From Herminiimonas sp. (lineage in GTDB: Bacteria; Pseudomonadota; Gammaproteobacteria; Burkholderiales; Burkholderiaceae_D), in contig JACMOV010000224.1 of assembly GCA_014377845.1 (NCBI GenBank), positions 1 to 64,000 on the forward strand: 64,000 nt of DNA, written 5' to 3'. The notes beneath the pieces were generated by a model. That model was not told where the DNA came from and ran no database searches. It saw nothing but the letters and a program-made list of their open reading frames with translations. This document shows, piece by piece, positions 51,038-59,685 of this stretch (its first letter is position 1; every line of letters begins with the position of its first letter). The position numbers and the translations under genes were made by a program.

Positions 51038-51112
51038 CTTTAGCAGTATTTTTAAGTGGGACTGGACCCTGGCGCCCGCAAGCTGGTTTGACTGGGAAAT
51101 CAAATCGGCGCC
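51038..51112 (-). ncRNA. Probable SAM-II-type riboswitch upstream of metH
   Basis: The minus-strand leader matches the SAM-II (SAM_alpha) layout. A P1 stem GGCGCC (51107-51112) pairs with GGCGCC (51071-51076). The loop begins GAUUUGA, as in the family, and carries CUUGC before the 3' strand. A short hairpin GGG/CCC (51058-51069) sits where extended SAM-II RNAs have an extra helix. The 3' segment UUAAAAAUACUGCUAAA (51054-51038) ends in the family hallmark GCUAAA. CAGU in the loop can pair with ACUG of the 3' segment as a pseudoknot. It lies just after a TATAAT box and before the terminator and metH. What is seen is the pattern; covariance scoring was not possible. Confidence 0.62.
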
Positions 51113-51117
51113 GGCAA

Positions 51118-51123
51118 ATTATA
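51118..51123 (-). promoter_or_regulatory. Candidate -10 box (TATAAT) of the metH leader
   Basis: A perfect TATAAT on the minus strand, five bases before the first base of the riboswitch P1 stem, so transcription would begin at the aptamer. The -35 region is weak. Confidence 0.55.
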
Positions 51124-51189
51124 CGGTAAAACCGGCGGTCGATTGCCACTGCTGGCGGTATCGCAGGCGCAGCGCCCCGCCCCGGCAGA

Positions 51190-52179
51190 CTATGTAAATC
51201 TGCCGCCATCGAGCGCGAAGCCCTTGATGAAATCGGTATCGGCCAGCTTTTTTGCGCCCGGTTTCTGTAGTGCCGTCGCCCGCAGGACGCTGGCATCCTG
51301 GCCGGCGCCGCAGGCGATCAGGACGCCGTGCTCGGCGTCGGCCGAAAGCACCGTACCGGCCGGGATGGTCGCATCGCGGCTGCCGGCAACGCCGGCCAGC
51401 GCGTGCGCATCCCATATTTTCAGGATGACGTCGTTGAAGTGCGCGCTCGCCCCCGGGAACGGGTTGAAGGCCCGAATCCGGCGCGCCACGACGTCTGCCG
51501 GCAGCAGGAAGTCGAGTGTACCTTCCTCCTTCAGGATCTTGGCGGCATACGTCACGCCGTCCGCCGGCTGCGGCGTTGCGGGCAAGCGTCGTTCGGGATG
51601 GTCGGCCAGGTTGCGCAGGCTGTCGACGATCATCCGCCCGCCGAGCGCGGCGAGCCGGTCGTGCAGGCTGGCGGTGGTGTCGTCGGCCAGGATCGGCAGC
51701 GTCTGCATCGCCAGCATCGGCCCGGTGTCCAGGCCGGCGTCCATCTGCATGATCGTGATGCCGCTTTCGCTATCGCCGGCCTCGATCGCGCGGTGGATGG
51801 GGGCGGCGCCGCGCCAGCGCGGCAACAGCGATCCGTGGATGTTGATGCAGCCCAGTGGCGGGATGTCGAGCACGCTCTGCGGCAGGATCAGGCCGTAGGC
51901 GGCGACCACCATGACATCATGCGGCGTCGAGTCGAGCAGCGCATGCGCCGCCGCGGCTTCCTCGGGATACTTGCCGTCCATACGCAGCGAGGTCGGCTGC
52001 GCCACCGGGATGCCGTGCGCCAGCGCGAATTCCTTGACCGCAGACGGATGCAGCTGCATGCCGCGTCCGGCCGGGCGATCGGGCTGGGTCAGAACGAGGA
52101 CGATCTCGAAGCCGGCCGCGTGCAGTGCCGCCAGGGCGGTCGCTGCAAAGGCCGGTGTACCGGCGAAAATGATTTTCAT
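51190..52179 (-). CDS. fmt: Methionyl-tRNA formyltransferase
   Basis: 329 residues from ATG 52179 ([19 protein letters not shown]). Formyl-folate binding and catalytic core: [18 protein letters not shown] and [16 protein letters not shown], with the catalytic Asn/His/Asp set. It formylates initiator Met-tRNA. It follows def on the same strand (92 bp apart), the usual def-fmt arrangement. Confidence 0.97.
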   Translation of the reverse strand: MKIIFAGTPAFAATALAALHAAGFEIVLVLTQPDRPAGRGMQLHPSAVKEFALAHGIPVAQPTSLRMDGKYPEEAAAAHALLDSTPHDVMVVAAYGLILPQSVLDIPPLGCINIHGSLLPRWRGAAPIHRAIEAGDSESGITIMQMDAGLDTGPMLAMQTLPILADDTTASLHDRLAALGGRMIVDSLRNLADHPERRLPATPQPADGVTYAAKILKEEGTLDFLLPADVVARRIRAFNPFPGASAHFNDVILKIWDAHALAGVAGSRDATIPAGTVLSADAEHGVLIACGAGQDASVLRATALQKPGAKKLADTDFIKGFALDGGRFT

Positions 52180-52202
52180 GGAGGGCGATCCGTGGGCTAC
52201 GG

Positions 52203-52237
52203 GCGGTGGCGGTGGCGGTGGCGGGGGTGCGGGGAGC
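52203..52237. repeat. GGTGGC-type G-rich run between def and fmt
   Basis: Several GGTGGC units followed by GGGGGTGCGGGG on the plus strand (C-rich in the def-fmt mRNA). At least four closely spaced G-tracts occur, a pattern compatible with a G-quadruplex on the plus strand. Confidence 0.6.
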
Positions 52238-52271
52238 GGACGTGCCGCGCGGCGCAAGGCGGGCCGAGGGA

Positions 52272-52799
52272 TCAGCCGGTGCGGCTGCGCTCGCGGTTCA
52301 GCTCACGCTCTTCCTTGAGCATTTTCGCCTTGATGCGGTTGCGCTTGAGCGGCGACAGGTAGTCCACGAAGACCTTGCCCATCAGGTGATCCATCTCGTG
52401 CTGGATGCATACGGCCAGCAAACCATCTGCTTCCACTTCGAAAACCACGCCATCTGCGTCGAACGCGCGCGCCTTGACCCGCGCCGGCCGTTCCACGCCG
52501 TCGTAGATGCCCGGCACCGACAGGCAGCCTTCGTCATAGACGATGCGTTCCTCGCTGGTCCACACCAGTTCGGGGTTGACGAAGACCTTGAGGTCGCTGC
52601 GGGTTTCGGAGGTGTCGATGACGATGATCCGCTCATGCACGTCCACCTGCGATGCAGCCAGACCGACGCCAGGTGCGTCGTACATCGTGTCGGTCATGTC
52701 GGCGACGAGCTGCTTGAGGCGGGCGTCGAAAACGCTGACGCTTTTCGCAATCTTGTGCAAACGGGGATCGGGATAGCGAAGAATCGGAAGGAGTGACAT
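52272..52799 (-). CDS. def: Peptide deformylase
   Basis: 175 residues from ATG 52799 ([14 protein letters not shown]). All three deformylase motifs: [16 protein letters not shown] with the metal Cys, and QHEMDHL with the two metal His and catalytic Glu. It removes the formyl group from new proteins. Confidence 0.97.
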   Translation of the reverse strand: MSLLPILRYPDPRLHKIAKSVSVFDARLKQLVADMTDTMYDAPGVGLAASQVDVHERIIVIDTSETRSDLKVFVNPELVWTSEERIVYDEGCLSVPGIYDGVERPARVKARAFDADGVVFEVEADGLLAVCIQHEMDHLMGKVFVDYLSPLKRNRIKAKMLKEERELNRERSRTG

Positions 52800-52977
52800 A
52801 CGACTTTTGTGCAACAAGGCAACAGTGTAAGGGAGTGTTTATCTTGCTAGTTCAATGATATATGGGCAAAATTTGATGCGATTTGACAAGAGTTGTTGCG
52901 CTTGAAGTGTGCGCGCTGACAACAAGTTGTGGCATCGTTTCCATTATGTTTCCCAGGCCACGCTCACCGGACAAACC

Positions 52978-54063
52978 ATGAAAAAGTTTAGCACAGCCGC
53001 ATTCGTTCTTGCTTCTACCGTCGCCGTCATTTCATTTTCACCCGTTGCAATGGCTGCAACCGGCGACAAGGCTGCGGTCGCTGCGAGTCGCTGTGCCTTC
53101 AAGCCGAATGCACCTGACCAGCATGTGGTGGTCAAGGGTGACACGCTGTGGGACATTTCAGGAAAATTCCTCGAGCACGCCTGGTGCTGGCCGCAGGTCT
53201 GGGGCATGAATCGGGAGCAAATCCGCAATCCGCACTGGATCTATCCGGGTCAGATCGTCTATTTCGACCGGGTAAACGGTCGCCTGAGCCTCAACAAGCC
53301 GGGTGCAGGTTCGAACGTCCGGCTGTCGCCACAAATTCGCATCAGCAATCTCGACAACGATGCGATCCGCTCGATCCTGCCGAGCGAGATCGAGCCGTTC
53401 CTGGTGCGGCCGCTGATCATCGAAGAAGATGAATTCAAGAGTGTGCCGCGGATCGTGGCCACCCAGGAAGGACACGTCATCCTTGGCAAGAACGACCGCG
53501 CGTATGTCCGCGGCGATCTGAAGGGCGAGAAGAATTTCCAGGTATTCCATCCGGGTACGCCACTCAAGGACCCGGTCACCAAGAAAATCATCGGCTACGA
53601 AGCCGTCTATCTCGGTGACGTCGCCTTGTCGCGCACCGGCAAGACGCCGGACGAGGCAGATACCTTCGTCGTCCGCTCATCGACCGAGGAGATCGGTGTC
53701 GGCGACCGGCTCGTGCCCCTGCCGCCTACGCCGATCGTCAACTACGTGCCGCATCCGCCACAGCAAGCCGTGGATGCGCGCGTCGTCTCTGTCTACGGCG
53801 GCGTGAGCCAGGCCGGCCGCAACCAGGTCGTATCCATCAATCGCGGTTCTGAAGACGGCGTCGATGTCGGCACGGTGCTCGGGTTGTCGACCTTCGGCGG
53901 CACGATCGCCGACACCACCGATGGCAAGAAACCGGTCAAGCTGCCGGACGAGAAATACGGCGAGCTGTTCATGTTCCGTATTTTCAAGCATGTTTCCTAC
54001 GGCCTGGTCATGGACGTGCGGGCACCGGTACAGATCGGCGACGTCGCCAGCTCGCCTGAATAA
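52978..54063 (+). CDS. Exported LysM-domain protein
   Basis: 361 residues from ATG 52978. Signal peptide (1-26, ending VAMA). One LysM peptidoglycan-binding domain near 45-100 (HVVVKGDTLWDISGKFLEHAWCWPQVWGMN, IYPGQIVYFD). The C-terminal 250 residues are beta-rich, with a repeated RVVSVYGG-type strand and a second domain of unknown role. It is divergent from def and precedes dprA by 6 bases; this LysM-dprA-smg-topB order is common in Burkholderiales. Confidence 0.9.
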   Translation: MKKFSTAAFVLASTVAVISFSPVAMAATGDKAAVAASRCAFKPNAPDQHVVVKGDTLWDISGKFLEHAWCWPQVWGMNREQIRNPHWIYPGQIVYFDRVNGRLSLNKPGAGSNVRLSPQIRISNLDNDAIRSILPSEIEPFLVRPLIIEEDEFKSVPRIVATQEGHVILGKNDRAYVRGDLKGEKNFQVFHPGTPLKDPVTKKIIGYEAVYLGDVALSRTGKTPDEADTFVVRSSTEEIGVGDRLVPLPPTPIVNYVPHPPQQAVDARVVSVYGGVSQAGRNQVVSINRGSEDGVDVGTVLGLSTFGGTIADTTDGKKPVKLPDEKYGELFMFRIFKHVSYGLVMDVRAPVQIGDVASSPE

Positions 54064-54069
54064 ACGCTC

Positions 54070-55242
54070 GTGCCGGACGAACAGGAACTGGCTGGCTGGC
54101 TGCGGCTGGACCGGACCGCCGATGTCGGCCCGGCCACCGCGCGCAAGCTGCTGGCCGCTTTCGGCCTTCCCCACAACATTTTTTCCTCCAGCCTTGCCGC
54201 GCTTGGTGAGGTCGTGCCGGCACGCGTTGCGCAAGCCTTGCGTGCACCCCTTTCTTCAGACACCCAGGCGCTGATCGATCGCACGCTGGCCTGGACCGCG
54301 CTCCCGGGAAACCATGCGCTGACGCTGGCCGACACCGCGTATCCGCGCGCCTTGCTGGAAATTGCCGATCCGCCTTTGATCCTCTATGCAAAGGGCGACA
54401 TCCGCCTGCTATCCGCACCCTCGGTCGCGGTGGTGGGCAGCCGCAACGCCACGGCCCAGGGTCTCGCCAATGCCGACGCATTTTCGGCGGCGCTGTGCGC
54501 GGCCGGCTGGACCGTCGTCTCCGGCATGGCGCTCGGGATCGATACCGCGGCGCACCGCGGCTGCTTGCGAACCTTGGGCAATCAGACGACGACCAACGGT
54601 TCGACAGTCGCCGTGATCGGCACCGGCGCCGATATTGTCTACCCCGCCCGTAATCGCGCCCTGGCACACGAGATCGTCAAGGCTGGCTGCATCGTCAGCG
54701 AATATCCGCTCGGCACACCGCCGATCGCCTCGAATTTCCCGCGGCGCAACCGGATCATCAGCGGCCTGTCGCGTGGCGTGCTGGTGATCGAGGCAGCGGC
54801 GCAGTCAGGCTCCCTGATCACGGCGCGCATGGCCGCCGAACAGGGCCGGGAGGTATTCGCCATACCTGGCTCGATCCATTCACCGCTGGCGAAGGGCTGC
54901 CACCAATTGATCCGGCAAGGCGCAAAATTGGTGGAGTCGGCACAAGACATTCTTGAAGAGCTGCAGTCCGGTGACCTCGCCGGCGCGCGTGCTGTTTCGC
55001 CGGCCCGGCCGCTGTTTCGCACGGCATCGGTCGCGTCCGGCGCTTCAGTCGGTGAAATCCATGGCTTCGCCGAAACCAGCGATCCGGTCCTCCTGGCAAT
55101 GGGTTTCGAGCCGGTCAGCCAGGATGCGCTCGCCGTGCGCTGTGCGATCGACAGTGCAGCTTTGTCGGCGCAGTTGCTCACCCTCGAATTGCAGGGACAC
55201 GTCGAGTTGCTGCCGGGCGGGGCCTACCAGCGCCTTCGCTGA
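54070..55242 (+). CDS. dprA: DNA-processing protein DprA
   Basis: 390 residues from GTG 54070. N-terminal SAM-like helices (LRLDRTADVGPATARKLL), then the Rossmann core with VAVVGSRNATAQG, SGMALGIDTAAHRG, FPRRNRIISGLSRGVLVIEA and SGSLITARMAAEQGREVFAIPG; C-terminal winged helix. DprA loads RecA on incoming single-stranded DNA in transformation. Its start lies 6 bases after the LysM gene stop. Confidence 0.96.
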   Translation: MPDEQELAGWLRLDRTADVGPATARKLLAAFGLPHNIFSSSLAALGEVVPARVAQALRAPLSSDTQALIDRTLAWTALPGNHALTLADTAYPRALLEIADPPLILYAKGDIRLLSAPSVAVVGSRNATAQGLANADAFSAALCAAGWTVVSGMALGIDTAAHRGCLRTLGNQTTTNGSTVAVIGTGADIVYPARNRALAHEIVKAGCIVSEYPLGTPPIASNFPRRNRIISGLSRGVLVIEAAAQSGSLITARMAAEQGREVFAIPGSIHSPLAKGCHQLIRQGAKLVESAQDILEELQSGDLAGARAVSPARPLFRTASVASGASVGEIHGFAETSDPVLLAMGFEPVSQDALAVRCAIDSAALSAQLLTLELQGHVELLPGGAYQRLR

Positions 55243-55517
55243 GCGCGGGCGGTGGCAACTGCTGCGCGACCACCATCAAGTGGCATGACCGGGCTTTTTG
55301 CGCGGCGTCGATTTTCAGGTATCCTTTACGCCACGCGCTTCGCCTCGTCGCTCCTGCTTGGCGATCTGCACTGCAATAGACCGAAATACTGCATCGCCAC
55401 GACTGTTGGTGCGGTATCGCGACTGCTGCATGAGAGATCAGGGCTGGGGTTGCCTAACAATCCGGACCGGCATTGCCAATACTTGTGCCGTGTCCCTCTT
55501 AGCGCTAAAGTAGACCT

Positions 55518-55994
55518 ATGTTCGACGTCCTTGTTTATGTGTACGAGACTTACTATCGCCCAGACGCGTGCCCGGATTCGGTCGCCCTGGCGAAGAAACT
55601 GTCTGCCGTCGGTTTCGAGGAAGAGGAAATTTCCAAGGCGCTCGGCTGGCTCACAGATCTTGCAGAAGCCAACAGTGAGTTTTCCGGCACCTACCCGCAG
55701 CAGACCGCTTTCTCGTTCGGCACCCGCATCTATGTGCAACAGGAGTACGACGCTCTGGGAACGGCGGCGATCGGCTTCATCCAGTTCCTCGAGGCCGCGA
55801 AGGTATTGAATCCCCTGCAGCGTGAGATCGTCATCGAGCGTGCGCTTGCCGTGCGCGAATCGCAACTCTCGCTCGACAAGCTCAAGGTCATCGTTCTCAT
55901 GGTTCTCTGGAGCCAGGGCAAGGAGCCGGACGGCTTGATGTTCGACGAACTGTTTCTCGACGACGACGATCCTGAGCCACGGATGCTGCACTAG
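55518..55994 (+). CDS. smg: Smg-family protein (DUF494)
   Basis: 158 residues. Typical start [19 protein letters not shown] and helical body ([21 protein letters not shown]). Smg proteins are found between dprA and topB in many beta- and gammaproteobacteria; the function is unknown. A 275-bp spacer precedes it, so it may have its own promoter. Confidence 0.94.
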   Translation: MFDVLVYVYETYYRPDACPDSVALAKKLSAVGFEEEEISKALGWLTDLAEANSEFSGTYPQQTAFSFGTRIYVQQEYDALGTAAIGFIQFLEAAKVLNPLQREIVIERALAVRESQLSLDKLKVIVLMVLWSQGKEPDGLMFDELFLDDDDPEPRMLH

Positions 55995-56035
55995 CCTCAC
56001 ACACTCAGCCTTGCATTGCGGTCGCAATGTGCAAG

Positions 56036-56073
56036 ACGGCGCACCGGTCCGACCGCTGCGCCGTTTCTGTTTT
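56036..56073 (+). terminator. Intrinsic terminator after smg
   Basis: Perfect 8-bp stem ACGGCGCA/TGCGCCGT (56036-56043 with 56057-56064), followed by a T-rich tail TTCTGTTTTT, 42 bases after the smg stop. Confidence 0.85.
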
Positions 56074-56254
56074 TGGAACGCCTGGTCCGTTGCGTGCAAA
56101 TGCTGTCGCAACCTGCACAAGATCGCCTGCCAGCGCGGCTTGCGGCCCGGTTCGACTGTGGTTGGCGCGACGATTCTCGGGGCGCGCCGCTTACTGCGCG
56201 CCGGAGTTTGCTTTATAGTGCGCGCATTGACCCGCATCTTTCGAGACCATTCTT

Positions 56255-59026
56255 ATGAGCAAAACCCTCATCATCGCCGAGAAGCCCTCTGTCGCGAACG
56301 ACATCGCGAAGACGCTCGGCGGCTTTACCAAGCACGATGAGTATTTTGAGTCCGACGAATTCGTTCTCTCCTCGGCGGTGGGCCACCTGCTCGAGATCGC
56401 GGTGCCGGAAGAGTTCGATGTCAAACGCGGCAAGTGGACCTTTACCCATCTGCCGATGATCCCGCCGTACTTCGCGTTGAACCCGATCGCCAAGACCGAA
56501 TCGCGCCTCAAGGTGCTCAACCGCCTGATCAAGCGCAAGGATGTCACCGCACTGATCAACGCCTGCGACGCCGGGCGGGAAGGCGAGCTGATCTTTCGCC
56601 TGATCGCACAGAACGCAAAAGCCAAGCAGCCGATCAAGCGGCTCTGGCTGCAATCGATGACACCCGGCGCGATCCGAGAAGCTTTCACGCATCTGCGCGA
56701 CGATGCCGACATGCTGCCGCTGGCCGATGCCGCGCGCTGCCGTAGCGAAGCCGACTGGCTCATCGGTATCAACGGCACCCGTGCGATGACCGCCTTTAAC
56801 TCCAAGGAAGGCGGTTTCTATCTGACCACTGTCGGCCGGGTGCAGACACCTACCCTGTCGATCGTGGTCGAGCGCGAAGAGAAGATCAAGAAATTCGTCG
56901 CCCGCGATTTCTGGGAAGTACGCGCCGATTTCGTGTGCGCCGCAGGTGTATATGAAGGTCGCTGGCTCGACACCAAGCACAAGAAAGACGAGACCGATCC
57001 CGAGAAGCGCGCCGAGCGCCTCTGGAGCAAGGCAGCTGCCGAATCGATCGTCGCCGCCTGCCGCGGCAAGCAGGGCAACGTCACCGAAGAAGCCAAGCCG
57101 ACCACCTCGATGGCACCGGCACTGTTCGACCTGACCAGCCTGCAGCGCGAAGCCAATGCGCGTTTCGGCTTCTCGGCCAAGAACACGCTCGGCCTGGCGC
57201 AGGCGCTCTATGAAAAGCACAAGGTACTGACCTATCCGCGGACGGATTCGAAGCATCTGCCGGAAGACTACCTGTCCACCGTCAAGCAGACCCTGGAGAC
57301 AATCTCCGAAAACAATAATTACTACCAGTTCGCCGCGCAGATCTTGAACAAGAACTGGGTCAAGCCGAACAAGCGAATCTTCGACAACACCAAGATCAGC
57401 GACCACTTCGCCATCATCCCGACGACACAGGCGCCTAAAAACCTGTCGGAGCCGGAGCAGAAGCTGTACGACCTGGTCACGCGCCGTTTTCTCGCGATCT
57501 TCTTCCCGGCTGCGGAATTCCAGGTCACGACCCGCTTCACCGAAGTCTCCGGCCATCAGTTCAAGACCGAGGGCAAGGTCATGACGAATCCGGGTTGGCT
57601 TGCGGTGTATGGCAAGGAAGTCCTCGAGCCGACGCAAACCAACAAGGACGGCGAAGTCGAAGGCAACGGTACGCTGGTAGCGGTTGCAAAGGGCGAAAAG
57701 GTCCTCACCGACAAGATCGCAGCAAACGGACTCGTGACGAAACCGCCAGCACGCTATTCGGAAGCGACGCTGCTGTCGGCCATGGAAACCGCCGGCAAGC
57801 TGATCGACGACGAAGACCTGCGCGATGCGATGGCCGGCAAGGGCCTCGGCACGCCGGCCACGCGCGCCGCGATCATCGAAGGTCTGCTGAACGAAAAGTA
57901 CCTGCTGCGCGAAGGCCGGGAAATGATCCCGACGGCCAAGGCATTTCAGCTGATGACATTGCTGCGCGGCCTGGGCGTGTCCGAGCTGACGGCACCGGAA
58001 CTGACCGGCGAGTGGGAATACAAGCTGTCGCAGATGGAGCGCGGCAAGATCAGCCGGGAAGAGTTCATGCGCGAGATTGCGCAGATGACCCAGATCATCG
58101 TCAAGCGCGCCAAGGAATACAACAACGACACCATCCCCGGCGACTATGCGACGCTGACGACGCCGTGCCCCAATTGCGGCGCCGTGGTCAAGGAAAACTA
58201 TCGCCGCTTCGCGTGCACCAAGTGCGAATTCTCGATGAGCAAGACACCCGGCAGCCGGCAATTCGAAGTCGCCGAAGTCGAGCAGTTGCTGACCGACCGC
58301 ACCATCGGACCGCTGCAGGGTTTCCGCTCGAAGATGGGACGTCCATTCGCCGCGATCCTGAAGATTTCACGCGATGAAGAGATCAAGAACTTCAAGCTCG
58401 AATTCGATTTCGGACAGAACGACGACGAAGGCGAAAACGGCGAGGGAGTCGACTTCACGGGCCAGACGCCGCTGGGCGCGTGTCCGAAATGCGAAGCCGG
58501 CGTCTTCGAGCTGGGTCTGGCCTACGTGTGCGAGCACAGCGTGGCCAAGCCGAAGACCTGCGACTTCCGCAGCGGCCGGATCATCCTGCAGCAAGAGATC
58601 CTGCCGGAGCAGATGATCAAGCTGCTCAACGAAGGCAAGACCGATCTGCTTCCGGGGTTCGTCTCACAGCGTACCCGCCGGCCATTCAAGGCGTACCTGG
58701 CCAAGGGCAAGGACGGCAAGGTGAGTTTCGAGTTCGAGCCACGCAAGGCGAAAGCGCCGGGCAAGGGTGCTCCAGTGTCCGAGGGCGAAGGCACTACAGG
58801 CGACGACGCGCGCGATGCGAAGGCCGGCAAGTCCGTCGTGGCGAAGCCAACCAAGCCGGCTTCGACCAAGGTCGTGACCAAGAAACCGGCAGCCAAGAAG
58901 ATCGCCACCAAGGCCATTGCCGCACCGCCTGCCGTCAAGAAGCCGGTGCTGAAAAAGGTCGTTGCGAAGAAGGCCGCGGCGAAGAAAGTGGCGGCCAAGA
59001 AGACAGCGGTACGCAAGACTGCGTGA
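56255..59026 (+). CDS. topB: DNA topoisomerase III with histone H1-like tail
   Basis: 923 residues. N-terminal Toprim domain (TLIIAEKPSVANDIAKTLGG, NACDAGREGELIFR), catalytic tyrosine near residue 327 in LTYPRTDSKH, and two C-terminal zinc-ribbon repeats (CPNCGAVVKENYRRFACTKC; CPKCEAG...C). After about residue 860 comes a Lys/Ala-rich tail with repeated AAKK/VAKK units, like histone H1 or bacterial H1-like tails, about 45 residues. TopB unlinks single-stranded DNA crossings at replication forks; the tail should add non-specific DNA binding. Type I enzyme of the IA class. Confidence 0.95.
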   Translation: MSKTLIIAEKPSVANDIAKTLGGFTKHDEYFESDEFVLSSAVGHLLEIAVPEEFDVKRGKWTFTHLPMIPPYFALNPIAKTESRLKVLNRLIKRKDVTALINACDAGREGELIFRLIAQNAKAKQPIKRLWLQSMTPGAIREAFTHLRDDADMLPLADAARCRSEADWLIGINGTRAMTAFNSKEGGFYLTTVGRVQTPTLSIVVEREEKIKKFVARDFWEVRADFVCAAGVYEGRWLDTKHKKDETDPEKRAERLWSKAAAESIVAACRGKQGNVTEEAKPTTSMAPALFDLTSLQREANARFGFSAKNTLGLAQALYEKHKVLTYPRTDSKHLPEDYLSTVKQTLETISENNNYYQFAAQILNKNWVKPNKRIFDNTKISDHFAIIPTTQAPKNLSEPEQKLYDLVTRRFLAIFFPAAEFQVTTRFTEVSGHQFKTEGKVMTNPGWLAVYGKEVLEPTQTNKDGEVEGNGTLVAVAKGEKVLTDKIAANGLVTKPPARYSEATLLSAMETAGKLIDDEDLRDAMAGKGLGTPATRAAIIEGLLNEKYLLREGREMIPTAKAFQLMTLLRGLGVSELTAPELTGEWEYKLSQMERGKISREEFMREIAQMTQIIVKRAKEYNNDTIPGDYATLTTPCPNCGAVVKENYRRFACTKCEFSMSKTPGSRQFEVAEVEQLLTDRTIGPLQGFRSKMGRPFAAILKISRDEEIKNFKLEFDFGQNDDEGENGEGVDFTGQTPLGACPKCEAGVFELGLAYVCEHSVAKPKTCDFRSGRIILQQEILPEQMIKLLNEGKTDLLPGFVSQRTRRPFKAYLAKGKDGKVSFEFEPRKAKAPGKGAPVSEGEGTTGDDARDAKAGKSVVAKPTKPASTKVVTKKPAAKKIATKAIAAPPAVKKPVLKKVVAKKAAAKKVAAKKTAVRKTA

Positions 59027-59149
59027 GCTGCATGAAAAGCAATGCGCGTCGCACCACTGCAGTACCGGCAGGCTAAAGCAATTTAGGGTCAGATTCAAAT
59101 TTGCGGTTTGGGGGTGCGGCGTACAACTTGGACTACCTGGCGGTAGTTC

Positions 59150-59320
59150 ATGTACCCAAACAACGACCGCATTCGAGCAGTTGAGCTCTATATTAAGCTC
59201 GGGAAACGCACCGCTGCGACCATTCGGCAGTTGGGTTATCCAACTAAGAATGCGCTCGAGGTCTGGCATCGGGAATACGAACAAACTCGCGTACACCGCG
59301 ATCGACTCTGTCACGCTTGA
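59150..59320 (+). pseudogene. IS3-family transposase OrfA fragment (IS150-like), cut
   Basis: 56 codons from ATG 59150; the first about 45 ([36 protein letters not shown]) match the N-terminus of an IS3-family OrfA helix-turn-helix protein. Homology stops at about 59288, where a second, opposite OrfA fragment begins. The rest of orfA and all of orfB are missing. Confidence 0.8.
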
Positions 59321-59474
59321 CCCAATCCAACAGCGTCTGCGGTGTGCAGCCATCCATCGGCGCGATCGATTCGATTGCCGCCCACATCGACGGGTGTTCG
59401 TTACGCTGCTCGCGTACCAGGCGCACTGCGCGCTCCCGGACCTCTGGTGAAAATTTGCTCGGCTTCTTGTTCAT
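59290..59474 (-). pseudogene. Second IS3-family OrfA fragment, opposite orientation
   Basis: Starts at ATG 59474 ([20 protein letters not shown]) and keeps about 60 residues ([28 protein letters not shown]) of a different IS3-group OrfA before breaking at the junction near 59290. The element's left end should lie near 59500-59530, directly against the truncated tRNA. No orfB remains. Confidence 0.82.
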
Positions 59475-59534
59475 GGCACCATTCTCTCAAATGTTGGTGC
59501 CTCCACAAAATCCGGTGCGGTGCAGCAGATACGC

Positions 59535-59581
59535 GACTGTTAATCCGCAGGTCCCTGGTTCGAGTCCGGCTCGGGGAGCCA
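59535..59581 (+). pseudogene. 3' half of a tRNA-Asn(GTT) gene
   Basis: The anticodon loop CTGTTAA, 3' anticodon stem, variable loop, T arm (GGTTCGAGTCC) and acceptor end GGGGAGCCA are present, with encoded CCA. The sequence before 59535 does not form a D arm or acceptor strand, and only two anticodon stem pairs remain, so the 5' half is lost next to the IS3 remnant. A terminator follows at 59608-59634, as for a former real tRNA locus. Confidence 0.82.
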
Positions 59582-59607
59582 AGAATTTCTTTTGAAATCA
59601 AAAAGCG

Positions 59608-59634
59608 ATGCCGCACGTTCTTTGCGGCATTTTG
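59608..59634 (+). terminator. Intrinsic terminator behind the tRNA-Asn remnant
   Basis: Perfect 8-bp stem ATGCCGCA/TGCGGCAT (59608-59615 with 59623-59630), then TTTT. It probably ended the original tRNA transcript. Confidence 0.85.
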
Positions 59635-59685
59635 CGTCTTGTACCTGACTTGTTTGTCGCATCACTTGTACAAATTGGCAGCCAC

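Noticed and set aside
47303..51043. Very long plus-strand open frame opposite metH
   Set aside because: It mirrors metH codon structure, has an odd Arg/His/Gln/Asp-rich composition and no recognisable domain; an effect of high GC.
50978..51189. SAH riboswitch or cobalamin riboswitch before metH
   Set aside because: Neither the SAH core nor a B12 box is visible; the SAM-II pattern fits better.
59510..59581. Complete tRNA-Asn gene
   Set aside because: No D arm or matching 5' acceptor strand, and most of the anticodon stem does not pair.
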